Of a stretch of 7,594 nucleotides of DNA, positions 5,508 to 7,594 are shown one piece after another (positions within the stretch are counted from its first letter, which is position 1; each line of letters begins with the position of its first letter). The position numbers were made by a program, and so were the translations under genes. The DNA is from Acholeplasmatales bacterium. Its GTDB lineage: Bacteria; Bacillota_I; Bacilli_A; Acholeplasmatales; Anaeroplasmataceae. The notes below the pieces were generated by a model. The model made no database searches. It was not told the DNA's origin and saw only the letters and a program-made list of their open reading frames with translations. The DNA lies in contig JAILBI010000054.1 in the NCBI GenBank assembly GCA_024681175.1, forward strand, positions 1 to 7,594, given 5' to 3'.

Positions 5508-6926
5508 ATGGCATTTGAAAGCTTAAGCTCACGTCTTCAGATGGCTTTTAGAAGAGTCACTGGAAGAGGTAAATTAACTGAAAATGATATAGATGATATG
5601 CTTAAAGAAGTAAGATTATCTCTTCTTGAGGCTGATGTTAATTTCAAGGTTGTTAAGAAATTTTTAGCATCAGTTAGAGAACAAGCTTTAGGCGAAAAAA
5701 TAATGAAGGGCTTAAACCCTGGTCAACAGGTTGTTAAGGTTGTAAGAGAAGAATTAAAAAAGATTTTAGGTGACGAGGTTACAGAAATCAATTTTAAAAA
5801 ATCTGGTCAAACAATCATTATGGCTGTTGGTTTACAAGGTACAGGTAAAACTACCGCAATAGGTAAAATGGCATTATATTATCGTAAAAAATTAAAAAAG
5901 AAGCCATTTATGATTGCCGCCGATATTTATCGTCCTGCCGCTATTGACCAATTAGTAACACTTGGTAAGCAAATTGGTGTTCCTGTTTTTGAAATGGGAA
6001 ATAAGGTTAAGGCTGAAAAGATTGTTCAAGAAGGCTTAATACAAGCTAAGGAAGCAGGGGCTGATTTAGTTTTAATTGATACAGCTGGTCGTTTATCAAT
6101 TAATGAAGAATTGATGCAGGAATTAAAAAATATTAAGGATCTTGTAAGACCTGATGATATTTTATTAACTGTTGATGCGATGCAAGGTCAAGATGCAGTT
6201 AATGTTGCATTACAATTCCATAAAGAATTAGAAATCACAGGTATCATTTTAACTAAGCTTGATGGTGATACAAGAGGTGGTGCAGCCTTATCAATTAAAG
6301 AAATGACAGGCATTCCTATTAAATTAATGTCTAGTGGTGAAAAGCTTGATTCACTTGACACATTCTATCCTGATAGACTTGCAGATAGAATCCTTGGTAT
6401 GGGTGATGTATTATCATTAATTGATACTGTACAAGAAAACATTGATGAAGATGAAATGAAATCTGCAGCTGAAAGAATGATGTCAGATTCATTCAATTAT
6501 AATGATTTATTAAAGCAATTTAAGATGATTAAAAGAATGGGCTCATTATCAAAAATAATGGGATTCTTACCAGGTATGGGTAAGATGAAGGCTGCGATGA
6601 ATAATGTTGATGATAAAGCATTTGATAAAATTGAAGCAATCATTTTCTCAATGACTGAAAAGGAAAGAAAGCACCCCGAATTAATCGAAAATGATTTCAA
6701 AAGAAGAAATCGTATTGCTGCAGGATCAGGAAGATCAATTCAAGAGGTTAATAAGCTTCGTGAATCATTAAAAATGATGAAGCAACAAATGAGAAGCATG
6801 CGTAATATGGATGAAGATGAAATGAAGCGTATGCAATCACAGGTTAAAAATGGTAATTATGGTGGTATGAGCCAGCCTAAATATAAAAAGGGTAAAGGAA
6901 AAGGAAAGGGTAATTTTAGATTCTAA
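5508..6926 (+). CDS. ffh: Signal recognition particle protein Ffh (SRP54)
   Basis: Ffh binds signal sequences at the ribosome and, with the SRP RNA, docks on FtsY. The 472 residues hold an N domain (about 1-95), a G domain (about 96-295) and an M domain (about 300-440). G-domain motifs are GLQGTGKTT at 108-116, DIYRPAAIDQL, DTAGR at 191-195, TKLDGDTRGG from 249, and GEK at 277-279. The M domain is methionine-rich with the finger-loop MGFLPGMGKM and the SRP RNA-binding block RIAAGSGRSIQEVN from 402. The tail is basic (KYKKGKGKGKG). Two small departures stand out: SSGEK where Ffh usually has G-x-GEK, and FKRRNRIA where SR(K/R)xRIA is usual. The start has GGGAGGA 5 nt upstream. The TAA stop shares its last A with the next ATG. 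The SRP RNA gene is not in this window. Confidence 0.98.
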   Translation: MAFESLSSRLQMAFRRVTGRGKLTENDIDDMLKEVRLSLLEADVNFKVVKKFLASVREQALGEKIMKGLNPGQQVVKVVREELKKILGDEVTEINFKKSGQTIIMAVGLQGTGKTTAIGKMALYYRKKLKKKPFMIAADIYRPAAIDQLVTLGKQIGVPVFEMGNKVKAEKIVQEGLIQAKEAGADLVLIDTAGRLSINEELMQELKNIKDLVRPDDILLTVDAMQGQDAVNVALQFHKELEITGIILTKLDGDTRGGAALSIKEMTGIPIKLMSSGEKLDSLDTFYPDRLADRILGMGDVLSLIDTVQENIDEDEMKSAAERMMSDSFNYNDLLKQFKMIKRMGSLSKIMGFLPGMGKMKAAMNNVDDKAFDKIEAIIFSMTEKERKHPELIENDFKRRNRIAAGSGRSIQEVNKLRESLKMMKQQMRSMRNMDEDEMKRMQSQVKNGNYGGMSQPKYKKGKGKGKGNFRF

Positions 6927-7594
6927 TGGAAATTATATCAAGCATTTATTCTTTAGATGAACTTAATATAATTATTAATGAAATAGATGGTGGAATCATA
7001 ATGATTCCCTCTTTTTCACTTTTATATAAGAATGATTTTAATTATGAAGAAGCTATTAAATTTTTAAAAAATAATAATAAAAAAATAATTTTAGCTCTTG
7101 ATAAAATATATCAACCATTTGAAATAGATATTGTTAAAGAATTCATTTTAAAATATAAAGATTTAAATTATGTTTATTTTTATATTACAGATTTAGGTGT
7201 ATATGAAATCTTAAAGGATTTAAAAATAGAATCTAGAGCTATTTATAATCCTTATACAATGATTACAAATTACCTAGATCTAGATACATATAATAAGCTT
7301 GGCTTTGATGCATTATCATTATCGCTTGAAATAACATTAAATGATTTAATTTTATGTTATGAAAAGACTAAGGCACCATTATTTGAAATGGTCTTTGGTA
7401 AAAGAATAATGTTTTATTCAAAAAGAGAATTAATATCTCTTTATGGAAATAAAATAAATAAAGAATTAAAAAAAGAAGGATATATTAAAGAAACAGGAAG
7501 AGAAGATTATTATCCAATTATTGAAAATGATAATGGTACAATGATCTATAGACCTTATATCTGTTCATATTTAAAATATTTAAATAAATTATCT
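6926..7594 (+). CDS. Divergent U32-peptidase-like protein, incomplete at the window end
   Basis: An open frame of 223 codons starts at the ATG in TAATG, overlapping the ffh stop by one base, and runs off the window with no stop. No ribosome binding site is close by; the nearest is a GGAAAGGG about 15 nt upstream. Re-initiation after ffh is therefore likely. The middle part resembles the TIM-barrel of peptidase U32 proteins (YrrN/YrrO/TrhP type): ITDLGVYEILKDL at 87-99, NPYTMITN at 108-115, FDALSLSLEITLNDL at 127-141, and FEMVFGKRIMFYSKREL at 153-169. The cysteine U32 proteins usually have just after the S-x-R of that last block is absent. Many U32 proteins act in RNA modification rather than proteolysis. 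Alternating strands and helices fit a barrel; no signal peptide is seen. The family call is moderate and the activity unknown. Confidence 0.6.
   Translation, partial: MEIISSIYSLDELNIIINEIDGGIIMIPSFSLLYKNDFNYEEAIKFLKNNNKKIILALDKIYQPFEIDIVKEFILKYKDLNYVYFYITDLGVYEILKDLKIESRAIYNPYTMITNYLDLDTYNKLGFDALSLSLEITLNDLILCYEKTKAPLFEMVFGKRIMFYSKRELISLYGNKINKELKKEGYIKETGREDYYPIIENDNGTMIYRPYICSYLKYLNKLS

Noticed and set aside
6497..6700. 67-codon open frame on the - strand inside ffh
   Set aside because: It is a shadow of the conserved M domain, with no promoter or convincing ribosome binding site.

Overview
The window is a compact stretch of housekeeping genes, all on the + strand, from an AT-rich (about 30% GC by eye) low-GC Gram-positive bacterium (Bacillota, class Bacilli in the broad sense). 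The proteins look most like those of the Erysipelotrichales / Acholeplasmatales / RF39-like part of that group, but this placement is inference. UGA is used as a true stop (rnhB, topA and ftsY end in TGA) and tryptophan is read from TGG. That argues for the standard bacterial code and against the Mycoplasma/Spiroplasma code. I see no mobile element, CRISPR array, tRNA, rRNA or prophage gene.

There are three transcription units. Unit 1 (start to about 1550): rbgA (ylqF, 50S assembly GTPase) overlaps rnhB (RNase HII), and the unit ends in a GAAA-tetraloop hairpin terminator. Unit 2 (about 1640-4170): topA alone, with a sigma-A promoter (TTGACA, 17 nt, TAATAT) in a 167-bp A/T-rich gap and its own hairpin terminator. 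Unit 3 (about 4190 to beyond the end): an extended -10 promoter overlapped by a 20-bp inverted repeat drives ftsY, ylxM, ffh and a fourth gene that runs off the window. The genes of unit 3 overlap or nearly touch and are probably translationally coupled.

FtsY (SRP receptor), Ffh (SRP54) and YlxM (SRP-associated helix-turn-helix protein) form the core of co-translational membrane targeting. RbgA serves 50S maturation, while RNase HII and topoisomerase I both limit R-loop and ribonucleotide problems. The gene pairs match the B. subtilis neighbourhoods ylqF-rnhB ... topA and ftsY-ylxM-ffh, but they are joined differently. dprA and the sucCD region are absent between rnhB and topA, and a U32-peptidase-like gene follows ffh instead of rpsP.

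I did not find a new multi-gene system. The points most worth a second look are: the loss of the guanine-specificity motif (NKxD to CKSS) in RbgA; a topoisomerase I tail of six four-cysteine zinc ribbons containing a roughly 77-residue tandem duplication; the divergent U32-like gene coupled to ffh; the inverted repeat over the ftsY promoter; and two terminators whose stems contain the preceding gene's stop codon. No stretch longer than 300 bases lacks a gene.
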